The position numbers were made by a program, and so were the translations under genes. This document shows, in pieces, positions 50,748-59,809 of a DNA stretch of 64,000 nt (positions are counted from its first letter, which is position 1; the number at the start of each line of letters is the position of its first letter). A model generated the notes under the pieces. The model had not been told where the DNA came from. It saw nothing but the letters and a program-made list of their open reading frames with translations, and did no database searches. The DNA comes from Candidatus Paraluminiphilus aquimaris (lineage in GTDB: Bacteria > Pseudomonadota > Gammaproteobacteria > Pseudomonadales > Halieaceae): NCBI RefSeq assembly GCF_026230195.1, contig NZ_CP036501.1, forward strand, positions 1,302,001-1,366,000. Reading direction: 5' to 3'.

Positions 50748-52088
50748 ATGGCTGCAGGAACTCCCGTATGGTCTAGCCGATTCGCCTTCATCATGGCGAG
50801 TGTTGGCTTCGCTGTTGGCCTTGGCAATATTTGGCGCTTTCCCTACGTTACCGGTGAGAACGGTGGTGGGGCATTTGTTCTGGTTTACTTGTTGTTCGTT
50901 CTCGCAATCGGCGTGCCTTGTGTCATGGCTGAGCTCATGGTCGGCCGACGCGGGCAATCCAGTCCTTCGCAGTCCATGGCTAAAGTCGCCGAGGAGAGCG
51001 GGCTCAGTCGTTTTTGGGGCGGTGTCGGAGGGCTGGGTGTGTTTACCGCCTATACGATCTCGATTACTTACGCAGTTGTTGTTGGTTGGGTGCTTTGGTA
51101 TTTGATTCAAGCCGTTATGACAGGCTTTGCTGGCTACGATGCGGCAGCAGCGACGAGTTCGTTTAATAGCCTGCTCGCCGATGGCTCCACCATGCTGGTC
51201 ATGACGATTCTGGGCAACCTGATTGTCGGTAGCATCATCTATGCAGGCGTGACCGGTGGTATTGAGCGCGCTGTGACTTTCATGATGCCGCTGCTTTTCG
51301 CGCTTCTAATAGGCCTTGGTATTTACAATATGTTTGCGGGCGGTTTTGGCGAAACCGTACGTTGGTTGTTCACGCCAGATTTTAGCAAGATCGATGGCTC
51401 CGTATTGTTGGCGGCCCTTGGGCAAGCGTTTTTCTCTATCGGTGTCGGAATGGGGGGAATGATGGCGTACGGCTCTTATTTGCCCGCTAATTTCTCGATT
51501 ACCCGCGGCGCCATGGTCATCGTTCTCGCTGATACCTTGGTGGCTTTGCTCGCAGGCTTTGTCGTGTTCCCCATGGTGTTCAATTACGGACTCGATATGG
51601 GAGGGGGTGCTGGGCTCATTTTCCAGACCTTACCGGTGGCCTTCGCTCAGATGCCTGGCGGGCACATCTTCGCTGTGCTGTTCTTTGTCATGCTCTCGGT
51701 GGCGGGTGTCACCTCAATGGTGGGTTTGCTCGAGGCAGTAACGAGCTGGACCGATCAAAGAACCACACTGGGACGTGAGATGAGTGCTGTGGTGGTTGTC
51801 GGGTCGGTCACGTTCTGCAGTATTGCTTCGGTCTTTTCCTACAATGTCTGGCAGGACTACACCCTCTTTGGCATGAACTTTAACGCGGCTTCCGAGGGGC
51901 TGTATGACAAGATCACGCTGCCGCTGGGCGGACTGCTCATTGCATTGTTTGTAGGTTGGTTTATGAAGCGTGAGTTTGCGTTTTCTGAGTTGGCGACAAG
52001 TGAGCAAACCTTTGGGGTTTGGCAGTTACTACTGAAGTTTGTCGTCGTACCTGCGATTGCAATCATTCTCATCACAGGATTGATTTAA
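50748..52088 (+). CDS. neurotransmitter:sodium symporter (NSS) family transporter
   Basis: The 446-residue protein has about eleven or twelve membrane helices. The start shows the NSS signature SRFAFIMASVGFAVGLGNIW followed by RFPYVTGENGGGAFVLVYLL. These transporters (LeuT, MhsT, TnaT) bring amino acids into the cell with sodium. The substrate is not defined by sequence here. It starts five bases after the serine hydrolase and is followed after three bases by the AGCS symporter, suggesting one operon. Confidence 0.94.
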   Translation: MAAGTPVWSSRFAFIMASVGFAVGLGNIWRFPYVTGENGGGAFVLVYLLFVLAIGVPCVMAELMVGRRGQSSPSQSMAKVAEESGLSRFWGGVGGLGVFTAYTISITYAVVVGWVLWYLIQAVMTGFAGYDAAAATSSFNSLLADGSTMLVMTILGNLIVGSIIYAGVTGGIERAVTFMMPLLFALLIGLGIYNMFAGGFGETVRWLFTPDFSKIDGSVLLAALGQAFFSIGVGMGGMMAYGSYLPANFSITRGAMVIVLADTLVALLAGFVVFPMVFNYGLDMGGGAGLIFQTLPVAFAQMPGGHIFAVLFFVMLSVAGVTSMVGLLEAVTSWTDQRTTLGREMSAVVVVGSVTFCSIASVFSYNVWQDYTLFGMNFNAASEGLYDKITLPLGGLLIALFVGWFMKREFAFSELATSEQTFGVWQLLLKFVVVPAIAIILITGLI

Positions 52089-52091
52089 TAG

Positions 52092-53483
52092 ATGTTAGCA
52101 ACAGTTACAGATTGGTTATGGTCATACGTGCTCATTGTGGCGTTACTCGCAGTGGGTATTCGCTTAAGTGTTACGGCGCGTTTCGTGCAGATTCGCCTGT
52201 TCAAGGAAATGTTCAGGGACCTGCTAGGTGGGTTTTCAGCGACCGATAAGGGGCTTTCGAGCTTTCAGTCATTGGTGGTGAGCGTTGCCGGCCGGGTGGG
52301 TGGCGGTAACATCGCCGGTGTCGCCGTCGCAATTACACTGGGTGGCCCAGGCGCCTTGTTCTGGATGTGGTTGATCGCGCTGATCGGCATGGCAACGAGT
52401 TTGTTTGAGTGCGCGCTTGCTCAGCTTTACAAGCAGAGCGATGGTTCTGAAACCTATCGCGGTGGTCCAGCTTATTTCATGCACTTCGGTCTTGGCTGGC
52501 GCGTTATGCCTGTCATTTACTCAGGTCTATTACTGATTACCGTTGGCTTTGGCTTTGGCTTTAATGCCGTTCAAACGTACTCGGTCACGAACTCTATTGA
52601 GTCGGCGTTTGCCATCCCTACCTGGCAAAGTGGCATTGTTCTGACCGCGGTAATGGCCATTATTTTGTTCGGCGGTATTCGTCGTCTGGCGGCCGTCTCG
52701 CAGGTCATTGTGCCTATTATGGTTGCTGGCTACTTTGCGCTCGCCGTAGGCATTTTGGTTGCCAATATTAGCGAGGTGCCCGGGGCACTGGCGCTTATCT
52801 TCAAGTCAGCCTTCGGTCTTGAGCAAATGGTTGGCGGTGGCGTTGCCGCTGCGATTATGCAGGGCGCAAGACGCGGACTCTTTTCGAATGAAGCAGGTCT
52901 CGGCACCATTCCTAATGTGGCCGCAACAGCCGATGTCCAACATCCGATATCACAAGGTCTGGTGCAAAGTTTGAGCGTCTTTATCGATACCATTGTGCTG
53001 TGCACCTGTACTGCGCTCATCATCTTACTGTCCTCCGCGTACCAACCTGATGCAATCAATCCACAGGGCGTTGTACTGACCCAATTGGCGGTCGCTGAAC
53101 AACTCGGTGGGTGGGGGGAGTCACTGGTGAGTGTCTTCTTGGTACTCTTCGCTACCACGACCATTGCCTACAACTGCTATTTGGGCGAGAACAGTATTGC
53201 CTACTTTTCAAATCGACCCGCTTGGGCAATACCCGCTTTCAGAATTTCAGTCTTGGTGATGATTGCATGGGCTTCGGTGCAAGACTTGGGCACTGTGTTT
53301 AGCTCCTCCGACCTCACTATGGCACTGTTGGCGATAACAAACTTACTGGCGTTGTGGTACCTGGCCCCTGTTGGTATGAAGCTTCTTCGGGACTACGAGT
53401 CACAGCTTCGCAGCGGCGTATCGCCGGTGTTCAAGCGTGAGACGATGCCGGATGAGAACATTGACAAGGGCAGTTGGTCTTGA
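52092..53483 (+). CDS. alanine/glycine:cation symporter (AGCS) family transporter
   Basis: The 463-residue membrane protein matches the AGCS family: SSFQSLVVSVAGRVGGGNIA, GGPGALFWMWLIALIGMATS, ETYRGGPAYFMHFGLGWR, and ARRGLFSNEAGLGTIPNVAA. Members take up alanine, glycine or serine with sodium or protons. It is immediately downstream of the NSS symporter. Two amino-acid symporters in tandem fit a marine organism relying on sodium gradients. Confidence 0.95.
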   Translation: MLATVTDWLWSYVLIVALLAVGIRLSVTARFVQIRLFKEMFRDLLGGFSATDKGLSSFQSLVVSVAGRVGGGNIAGVAVAITLGGPGALFWMWLIALIGMATSLFECALAQLYKQSDGSETYRGGPAYFMHFGLGWRVMPVIYSGLLLITVGFGFGFNAVQTYSVTNSIESAFAIPTWQSGIVLTAVMAIILFGGIRRLAAVSQVIVPIMVAGYFALAVGILVANISEVPGALALIFKSAFGLEQMVGGGVAAAIMQGARRGLFSNEAGLGTIPNVAATADVQHPISQGLVQSLSVFIDTIVLCTCTALIILLSSAYQPDAINPQGVVLTQLAVAEQLGGWGESLVSVFLVLFATTTIAYNCYLGENSIAYFSNRPAWAIPAFRISVLVMIAWASVQDLGTVFSSSDLTMALLAITNLLALWYLAPVGMKLLRDYESQLRSGVSPVFKRETMPDENIDKGSWS

Positions 53484-53604
53484 GCGCTGTTGACCTGACA
53501 GTCTCAGCTTTAGCCTCGAGATCACCGGATGCTTCGCGGATCAAGAGCCCTGGTCTAGAAGCTAATAATATGCGCCGCAATGATCACTCACGAACGAATG
53601 GGGG

Positions 53605-54477
53605 ATGTGTGCGTTGAGTGCGTTACCAAAGCACATTGTTATTACGGGGCCTACAGCGGGCATAGGGCGCGCGGCCGCATTGAGTCTTGCGGAGCAGGGT
53701 TCACAGCTCACGCTTTTATGCCGAAATCTCGATAAAGGCGCAGACGTCTCTGAGGCCATTGTGAATGCAGGAGGTCTTGCGCCTCATCTTGTTCAAATGG
53801 ATATGGCCAGTCTTGACAGTGTTCGTCGTGCGGCAACCTCAGTTCTGGAACTTGGGCTTCCCATTGATGTGCTGCTAAACAATGCAGGCCTAATAAACTC
53901 TCACCGCAGGGAGACATCGGATGGTTTTGAGGAGACGCTTGCGGTCAATCATTTCGCCCCTTTTCTCCTCACGGGCATGTTGTTGCCCGCTATTCTCAAG
54001 GCCGCGCCAGGTGCGCGGATCGTCAATGTGGCCTCAGGCGCACACAGTTTTGTGAAAAACATGGGGTTTGACGACATTCAGCTTGAGCACAGCTATAAGA
54101 CATTCGAGGCCTATGGTCGATCCAAATTGGCCAATATATTGTTTACGCGAACACTGTCGCAGCGGCTTGCTGGGAAAGGCGTCACAGTGAACTGCCTGCA
54201 CCCGGGTGCAGTCGCAACCGACATAGGTAAACAGCACGGCGAACTCATTGCAAAAGTCATTCCCATTCTGTTGAAACCGTTTTTCCGAGGCCCTCAAAAA
54301 GGCGCAGAAACATCAATTTATCTATGTGCTGACGAAAGGGTGGCAGGTCAAACCGGCGGTTATTGGTATAACTGCAAGCTGACGAAAGTGAAGCCCTGGG
54401 CGGAAGACGATGTCGAGGCGCGCAGGCTTTGGGATTACACGCAGGACACGATTGGCTTTGAGTACCCCTCTTTTTAG
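53605..54477 (+). CDS. short-chain dehydrogenase/reductase (retinol dehydrogenase-like)
   Basis: The 290-residue SDR has the classical cofactor motif TGPTAGIG near the N-terminus, NNAG, a catalytic YGRSK (Y-x-x-x-K) and a C-terminal PGAVATDIG. It resembles the retinol dehydrogenase/WW-domain oxidoreductase branch, which uses NADP(H) on lipophilic alcohols or ketones. A substrate cannot be assigned. Start ATG 53605 has GGGG directly upstream; TTG 53614 is an alternative. Alone between the symporter and the convergent protease gene. Confidence 0.88.
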   Translation: MCALSALPKHIVITGPTAGIGRAAALSLAEQGSQLTLLCRNLDKGADVSEAIVNAGGLAPHLVQMDMASLDSVRRAATSVLELGLPIDVLLNNAGLINSHRRETSDGFEETLAVNHFAPFLLTGMLLPAILKAAPGARIVNVASGAHSFVKNMGFDDIQLEHSYKTFEAYGRSKLANILFTRTLSQRLAGKGVTVNCLHPGAVATDIGKQHGELIAKVIPILLKPFFRGPQKGAETSIYLCADERVAGQTGGYWYNCKLTKVKPWAEDDVEARRLWDYTQDTIGFEYPSF

Positions 54478-54584
54478 ACGTCGCCCACTTGGCGACATCT
54501 AGTGTCGTAGGCCCAATAGAGGCCGGGCTCGTGGTTTACGAAATGTAATGCGACTGGGCCCCTAACTACTGTCTTTTAGTCAGC

Positions 54585-55706
54585 TCATTGCGTTTCGGTT
54601 AGCTCAACGTTAAAGCGTAAGGTCTTGTTATCTCTGAGGGTCTCGATGGTCACAATGTCGCCGACTCGATGCTTTTCCATTGCAGACAGGAAGTCTTCGT
54701 TGGTCTTGATGTCTTGTCCGTCAACCGACGTGATAATGTCTCCCAGTACGATGTCATTTCGGCCTACCCTACGCGCGCCAATCATCCCCGCATCATCCGC
54801 TGGGAAGCCTCGATAGGTCCGCACAATGGGTACGCCATCGATTCGGTTGCGCTTAATCCATTGATCAGAAGCGCGTTCGATACCGAGCACAGGCCGAAGA
54901 ATTTTCCCGTAGGCAATCAGTTGAGGAACGACCTCTTTCACCGTGCTGACTGGGATCGCGAATCCAATGCCTGCGCTGGCACCGCTAGGCGAGTAGATGG
55001 CGGTGTTTACGCCGACTAGCTGGCCAAGGGAGTTGAGCAGAGGGCCACCCGAATTACCGGGATTAATAGCTGCATCGGTCTGAATTACTCCGCGGATTTT
55101 GCGGCCACTGGGGGACTGAATCTCCCTGCCGAGCGCACTCACCACACCAACTGTCAGTGTGGTGTCGAGTCCAAAAGGGTTACCAATGGCAAGTACTTTG
55201 CGTCCAACCGATAACTCAGATGAATCGCCCAGCGGTAACTCAATGAGACCCTCTGGCGGATCAATCAGACGGAGCACGGCGAGATCGCGCTCGGGCGCCA
55301 GTCCAACCACGGTCGCGTCGAACTCGCGTTGATCGCTGAGCGTGACCGTTAACTTATTGGCCCGTGCGACAACATGATAGTTCGTTACGATGAGTCCCGA
55401 GTTATCCCAGACAAAGCCAGATCCCGCACCTTGAGGGATTTCCATCACATTGAGGCTGAACATCTGGCGACGTAATGCAGTGGATGTCACGTATACGACC
55501 GAAGGGCTCGCGTTACTGAAGACCTCGGTGGTGTTTGCTTCGTCATTCGTTGAGAAACTTAGGTAGTCCACGGCTGCAGCTGCCGTGGGTGCCATTGTTA
55601 GCGCGGGCATTACGAGCGCAAAAACAGGGGTGAGAAGCAGGGCAAATCCGGCGATGAGGTTTGAGATCAGGCGCTTGAAAAAAGACGCCAATAACGGACG
55701 TTTCAT
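54585..55706 (-). CDS. DegS/HtrA-type periplasmic serine protease
   Basis: The 373-residue trypsin-like protease has one N-terminal membrane segment and the catalytic triad H111 (NYHVVA), D141 (RDLAVL) and S219 (GNSGGP), followed by a single PDZ domain (GDIITSVDGQDIKTNEDF). One PDZ and an uncleaved-looking anchor resemble DegS, whose job is to start sigmaE activation by cutting anti-sigma RseA. I leave the symbol empty because DegQ-like roles cannot be excluded. It overlaps the upstream htpX gene by four bases and is co-translated with it. Confidence 0.9.
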   Translation of the reverse strand: MKRPLLASFFKRLISNLIAGFALLLTPVFALVMPALTMAPTAAAAVDYLSFSTNDEANTTEVFSNASPSVVYVTSTALRRQMFSLNVMEIPQGAGSGFVWDNSGLIVTNYHVVARANKLTVTLSDQREFDATVVGLAPERDLAVLRLIDPPEGLIELPLGDSSELSVGRKVLAIGNPFGLDTTLTVGVVSALGREIQSPSGRKIRGVIQTDAAINPGNSGGPLLNSLGQLVGVNTAIYSPSGASAGIGFAIPVSTVKEVVPQLIAYGKILRPVLGIERASDQWIKRNRIDGVPIVRTYRGFPADDAGMIGARRVGRNDIVLGDIITSVDGQDIKTNEDFLSAMEKHRVGDIVTIETLRDNKTLRFNVELTETQ

Positions 55707-56584
55707 CGGTTTTGCAAGGCCTCTATCCGCTTGTCCAGCGGTGGGTGAGATGAGAACAGTTGGCGGATATTTGAGCTTTTACCGGAGCGTATTCCAAACG
55801 CGGTAAGTTCACCGGGCAAGTCCGACGGCGAATCCATCTCTGCTTGTAGCCGCCGCAATGCCGCCGTCATATGGTGCTTACCGGCCAGGTCCGCGCCCGC
55901 TGCGTCTGCGCGGTATTCACGGTAACGCGAGAACCACATGACGATCATGCTAGCGAGTATGCTCAATAAAATTTCAGCCACAATAGTACCGACCCAGTAA
56001 CCAATGCCCAGGCCCCGCTCATTCTTAAAGACGACTCGATCAATGGTGTGACCGATGATGCGTGCGAAGAACATAACGAAGGTATTCACTACGCCTTGTA
56101 CGAGGGTCAACGTCACCATGTCGCCATTGGCTACGTGACCAATCTCATGGGCCATCACGGCCCGAACCTCTTCGGGCTTGAATCGCTGGAGCATGCCTGA
56201 GCTGACCGCGACCAGCGCATTGTTTCGATTCCACCCGGTGGCGAAGGCGTTGGGTGCCTCGGACGGGAATATGCCTACCTCTGGCATGCCAATGCCCGCT
56301 TGATCGGCAAGTTGACGCACCGTGTTTACGAGCCATTCCTCATCCCGGTTACTGGGCGTCTCAATAATGCGGGTGCGCGTCCCGCGCTTGGCCATCCATT
56401 TCGAAATGAAAAGCGAAAACAGTGAGCCACCCATGCCGAACAAACCACAGAAAACGAGCAATGCATTGAAATCAAGCCCCACACCATTGGCCTCAAGGAA
56501 GCTTTCAAAGCCGAGCAGGCGCCAGACGACACCCACAACAATCACGACCGCCATGTTGGTTAACAGAAAGAGTAAAATGCGCAT
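55703..56584 (-). CDS. htpX: membrane zinc protease HtpX
   Basis: The 293-residue M48B protease has two N-terminal membrane helices, the zinc motif MAHEIGHVANGD (H146, E147, H150), two further hydrophobic segments and SRYREYRADAAGADLAG, which supplies the third ligand. HtpX degrades misfolded inner-membrane proteins facing the cytoplasm. GGAG precedes the start. The downstream HtrA-type protease overlaps by four bases, so two envelope quality-control proteases share one operon here. No sigma32 promoter match was found. Confidence 0.96.
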   Translation of the reverse strand: MRILLFLLTNMAVVIVVGVVWRLLGFESFLEANGVGLDFNALLVFCGLFGMGGSLFSLFISKWMAKRGTRTRIIETPSNRDEEWLVNTVRQLADQAGIGMPEVGIFPSEAPNAFATGWNRNNALVAVSSGMLQRFKPEEVRAVMAHEIGHVANGDMVTLTLVQGVVNTFVMFFARIIGHTIDRVVFKNERGLGIGYWVGTIVAEILLSILASMIVMWFSRYREYRADAAGADLAGKHHMTAALRRLQAEMDSPSDLPGELTAFGIRSGKSSNIRQLFSSHPPLDKRIEALQNR

Positions 56585-56691
56585 GCGTTATCTCCGCAAA
56601 AACAATGATGTCAGGTATACGTAGTGACGTTAGACCGGGTTTTCAACCGGGGGTTCCGAATTTCGCGAACGTCATGCAGGGTTTTTATGGC

Positions 56692-57108
56692 CTAGGAGCT
56701 ACTTTCGGTACCGTCTTCTTCGCTGCTTTCTTCGCTGCTTTCTTCGCTGCTTTCTTCGCTGCTTTCTTCGCTGCTTTCTTCGCTGCTTTCTTCGCTGCTT
56801 TCTTCGCTGCTTTCTTCGCTGCTTTCTTCGCTGTTTTCTTCGCTCTCGTCGAGGCCGGGCAACGCAATTTGACTGATGGTCAATTTAGGGAGTTTCCCTT
56901 TATTGAGTGTCATCTCGAGGATGTCCGCACGAAGTCCAAAATCTTTAGAGCTCAGTTCGAAGACGGTATTACTCGCTTCATCACGGTGTTTATAGAGTGC
57001 CACGCGTGAGCGATCAGCGCCGTCGACCCATTCCTTACTGCGTCCCCAGTAATGGCCGTCTTGATTTTTAAGGATGAAGCTGCGGTCCACGGTAAGGTGT
57101 TTCCTCAT
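56692..57108 (-). CDS. small protein with conserved-looking head and 12-bp-repeat-encoded EESS tail
   Basis: The 138-residue protein begins MRKHLTVDRSFILKNQDGHYWG and has a globular-looking head of about 80 residues. The tail is nine or so copies of EESS, encoded by a 12-bp tandem repeat. The two other minus-strand frames through the repeat are also open and would give KKAA or RKQR repeats, so a one-base slip would turn a highly acidic tail into a basic, histone-like one. The start overlaps the stop of the DnaJ-domain gene by one base (TAATG). No family is recognised. The head makes this the coding frame I favour. Confidence 0.6.
   Translation of the reverse strand: MRKHLTVDRSFILKNQDGHYWGRSKEWVDGADRSRVALYKHRDEASNTVFELSSKDFGLRADILEMTLNKGKLPKLTISQIALPGLDESEENSEESSEESSEESSEESSEESSEESSEESSEESSEESSEEDGTESSS
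56715..56838. repeat. 12-bp tandem repeat (minisatellite), about nine perfect units
   Basis: The plus-strand unit TTCTTCGCTGCT repeats from about 56715 to 56838, with imperfect end copies near 56826-56838. The period is a multiple of three, so all frames stay open: minus EESS, KKAA or RKQR, plus FFAA. It lies in the 3' part of the small minus-strand gene. Such arrays can change copy number by slippage. Confidence 0.92.
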
Positions 57109-57824
57109 TAATTCTTGTTGAGCAAGATATCTTTTGCTTGATTGATTTTTGCGGCAAGAAAATCATTGCCGCCACGATCTGGGTGTAACTTTTGAATCAA
57201 ACTCCGGTGCGCCGCAACCACCTCGTCCTCCGTCGAACCCTCATCAAGACCTAATATGGCAAGGGCTTCTGCTCGTGCGCTCTGGTCAGATGCTGCCCGA
57301 TTAGCGCTTCGCTGCTGCTCTGAATTTTGATCAGCTTGCTGACGCCGCTGGTCAATGTAGGCCTCTAGCAGTTCAGCGGACTCTTCATCTTCGGTCTGGT
57401 AATGCGCTAACAGATCTTCCAATTGCGTTATTGAGAGCTCGGATAACAGCCAGCCTTTGTGCGGCCCCTCGATTATTTCCCCGTCGATATAACCTGAACC
57501 GTGATCAAGCGTTGCCGACAGATGATTCGTTTGAATCGATGACTGACCCGACTGTGCGTTCTGCGCGCGTAGTTTGTTTAGAAAGGGCAGTGCGCGAATT
57601 ACCCAGGGAAGGATTTGACGGAGAAACACAAAGGCACCTGTGATCGCCGCACCGACCCAATGCATACGCCCGGTAAGGGTGAGCACAACCACGAGGGCAA
57701 TCATAAGCCCCAGCAAGAACTTGATATAGCCAGATCGCTGCTTGTGCGGTGGCATATTGCGAACACGCCACAGGTAGTAAATAGCGATGGCCGCGGCGGC
57801 AATGGCTAGTAGCGCTCTGATCAC
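57108..57824 (-). CDS. membrane-anchored J-domain protein
   Basis: The 238-residue protein has two or three N-terminal membrane segments (MIRALLAIAAAAIAIYYLW, FLLGLMIALVVVLTL, VGAAITGAFVFL) and a C-terminal J-domain with the HPD triad in LIQKLHPDRGGNDFLAAKIN. It resembles the TIM14/DjlA-like type that recruits DnaK to the membrane. A central region has YIDGEIIEGPHKGW and a charged linker. It overlaps the small repeat-tail protein gene by one base and is upstream of it, so the two are coupled. Confidence 0.85.
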   Translation of the reverse strand: MIRALLAIAAAAIAIYYLWRVRNMPPHKQRSGYIKFLLGLMIALVVVLTLTGRMHWVGAAITGAFVFLRQILPWVIRALPFLNKLRAQNAQSGQSSIQTNHLSATLDHGSGYIDGEIIEGPHKGWLLSELSITQLEDLLAHYQTEDEESAELLEAYIDQRRQQADQNSEQQRSANRAASDQSARAEALAILGLDEGSTEDEVVAAHRSLIQKLHPDRGGNDFLAAKINQAKDILLNKN

Positions 57825-58083
57825 ATTGAGATCCTCTTTGGGTAGCTCATATTTCGATTTGGGGTTTTAGGTTTGGGCTTAGTGTAGGACGTTGTCGTCT
57901 CACACGTCTGTTCGCCACGACCGAAGTTTATCACTTTCTTTGAGCCCGAGACCTTCGATTACTCAACGACCGGTTTTGGAGCTTGTGAGCTGCGCATTTT
58001 GACCTGGAAGCGGTTGTTGATGGCGGTTTTGGTCTTTAAAGGAGGGTTTACCGCACCGCGCGTGAAGGCTAGGCAGGCGCTCG
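57825..58083. other. 259-base gap, nothing recognised
   Basis: Between the J-domain gene start and the small minus-strand gene. A plus-strand 62-codon open frame (57999-58187) crosses it but lacks coding character. Confidence 0.4.
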
Positions 58084-58287
58084 TTAAGGGAGAGCTACGA
58101 GCCCCTGTGCCGCAAGTTCGGGGAGGTAATGCTTGCGCTGTTGTAATTCCAGAATGGCCGACTGAATGTCACGCTCATTTTTGGTAACCGCAATATCTGT
58201 CGCGATGTCGAGTAACTTGCGACTAGATAACCGACTCGCAGCCGTCTTTTTGTTCAAACTTTCAGGTAGCGTGATTGTAATAGGCAT
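58084..58287 (-). CDS. small protein of unknown function (67 residues)
   Basis: The likely start is ATG 58287, preceded by GGAGG in AAGGAGGCACGAT; a longer in-frame start at 58335 gives a basic leader without a ribosome binding site. The product (PITITLPESLNKKTAASRLS at its beginning, then SSRKLLDIATDIAV) is mostly helical with a short beta start reminiscent of small ribbon-helix-helix antitoxin-type proteins, but no toxin partner is beside it. I do not recognise the family. Confidence 0.5.
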   Translation of the reverse strand: MPITITLPESLNKKTAASRLSSRKLLDIATDIAVTKNERDIQSAILELQQRKHYLPELAAQGLVALP

Positions 58288-58430
58288 ATCGTGCCTCCTT
58301 CTCCCTCGACCCATCACGGTTTTTGGTCGATGCAATATTTGTCTATGTTGAAAACGTTAGACCCTCTTTGTTACAAAAGTTCAGCGGTATACTTTCAGTG
58401 GGATGAATTTTTTGTGTCTGGGGACTTCTA

Positions 58431-59090
58431 ATGGATGTCATGGATATTCGACGTAAACACGCTCTACCTTCAGCAGACGAGGCGATCCCCGGACGCTCCG
58501 AGCGCATGGAGGTAACGCACGCCCACACGGTTTTAGGCACACCGCTGGAAGGGCCCTTTGACGCATCTTTGGAAATGGCGATGTTTGGGCTCGGTTGCTT
58601 TTGGGGTGCGGAGCGCTTGTTTTGGAAGGTGCCCGGGGTGTATACGACCGCAGTTGGGTATGCGGCGGGGCACACTCCTAACCCGACTTACCGCGAGGTT
58701 TGTTCAGGGCAGACGGGGCACAATGAGGTCGTACTCGTGGTTTTTGACCCAGCTAAAGTGAGCTACGGGGCGTTGTTAAGCGTTTTCTGGGAGAGTCATG
58801 ACCCTACGCAGGGTATGCGCCAGGGAAACGACTGGGGGACGCAATACCGTTCAGGTATTTACACTTATTCCGAAGCTCAATCTGCTGCTGCATTGGCGAG
58901 TCTCAAGACCTATAACGAGCGCTTAGTGGCCGCAGGGTATAACGCGATCACAACGGAAGTTCTCAGTGCCACCGAGTTTTATTACGCGGAGGCGTATCAC
59001 CAGCAGTACTTGGATAAGAATCCCGCGGGCTATTGTGGTATCGGCGGTACTGGCGTGGCCTGTGGAATTGGGACGGGCGTCAGCGCTTAA
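58431..59090 (+). CDS. msrA: peptide-methionine (S)-S-oxide reductase MsrA
   Basis: The 219-residue enzyme repairs oxidised methionine. The catalytic motif [11 protein letters not shown] has C56; [33 protein letters not shown] and the C-terminal [12 protein letters not shown] with resolving cysteines follow. The N-terminal extension ([14 protein letters not shown]) matches the long E. coli-type MsrA. GGGGA precedes the ATG. Its stop overlaps the convergent rsmE stop within CTTAAG. Confidence 0.96.
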   Translation: MDVMDIRRKHALPSADEAIPGRSERMEVTHAHTVLGTPLEGPFDASLEMAMFGLGCFWGAERLFWKVPGVYTTAVGYAAGHTPNPTYREVCSGQTGHNEVVLVVFDPAKVSYGALLSVFWESHDPTQGMRQGNDWGTQYRSGIYTYSEAQSAAALASLKTYNERLVAAGYNAITTEVLSATEFYYAEAYHQQYLDKNPAGYCGIGGTGVACGIGTGVSA

Positions 59091-59797
59091 GAAAGCTCGC
59101 GTGAGAGCGCTGCACAGACTGCCGTATCGACACTGAGAATCCGAGCGCCCAATGACACCTTCTGAGCCCCTACCGCTTCAGCAAGATTCACTTCGAAGTC
59201 AATAAAACCACCTTCAGGGCCTATGAGTAAGGTCGTTGGCCGTTGAGTATCAGCCTCAAAGGGCGCGCTGTTTCCCGGATGCGCAATGAGCAAGGTTGTT
59301 TCTGCGCTGATGGCGGGTAATACATCTTCCATGAAGGGCTTGAAGCGCTTGTGTTGGATCACACGGGGTAAGACGGTGTCGCCAGAGCGTTCAAGGCCCT
59401 GAGTAAGTGCCATCTCCACTTTATCTTCGTTGAGATGGGGGGTTTGCCAATAGCTTTTTTCAACACGATACGAATGAATCAAATGAAGCTCGGCCACCCC
59501 AAATTCTGCCACGCTTCGAAATACTCGCCGCAGCATTTTGGGTCGAGGTAGGGCGAGTACCAGCTGCGTGGGATGACGGTGCAAAGGCGCATCAGATAGC
59601 GCCACCTCGAGCTCAACACCCTCGCCACTAACTTGAGTAACCGTGCCCAGGCCACGATCACCATTAATGAGGCCCACTCTCAATGTTTGATTTGCAACGA
59701 CTTTCAGCACCGTAATTAGGTGTCGCGCCCGATGGTCAGTCAATTTGACTGTGTTGGCGTTAATCCAATCGTTTTCTCGAAGGAGAACTATATTCAT
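59087..59797 (-). CDS. rsmE: 16S rRNA (uracil1498-N3)-methyltransferase RsmE
   Basis: The 236-residue SPOUT methyltransferase has an N-terminal PUA-like domain ([21 protein letters not shown]) and a C-terminal knot with [21 protein letters not shown] and [18 protein letters not shown]. The usual RILRxETA is RILSVDTA here, a mild divergence. It methylates U1498 of 16S rRNA. It lies 12 bases downstream of rimO on the same strand. Confidence 0.93.
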   Translation of the reverse strand: MNIVLLRENDWINANTVKLTDHRARHLITVLKVVANQTLRVGLINGDRGLGTVTQVSGEGVELEVALSDAPLHRHPTQLVLALPRPKMLRRVFRSVAEFGVAELHLIHSYRVEKSYWQTPHLNEDKVEMALTQGLERSGDTVLPRVIQHKRFKPFMEDVLPAISAETTLLIAHPGNSAPFEADTQRPTTLLIGPEGGFIDFEVNLAEAVGAQKVSLGARILSVDTAVCAALSRELS

Positions 59798-59809
59798 CGT
59801 GGTCTTGGC

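Noticed and set aside
54480-54496. Hairpin GTCGCC/GGCGAC between the SDR and DegS-like genes as a terminator
   Set aside because: No T-run follows on either strand, so only a stem can be claimed.
56715-56838. CRISPR array
   Set aside because: Units are 12 bp and directly adjacent, without spacers.
56605-57009. Plus-strand open frame with FFAA repeats
   Set aside because: It is the shadow of the 12-bp array; the flanks lack coding character and it opposes a better minus-strand gene.
57999-58187. 62-codon plus-strand frame
   Set aside because: No convincing ribosome binding site and it overlaps the better-supported minus-strand small gene.
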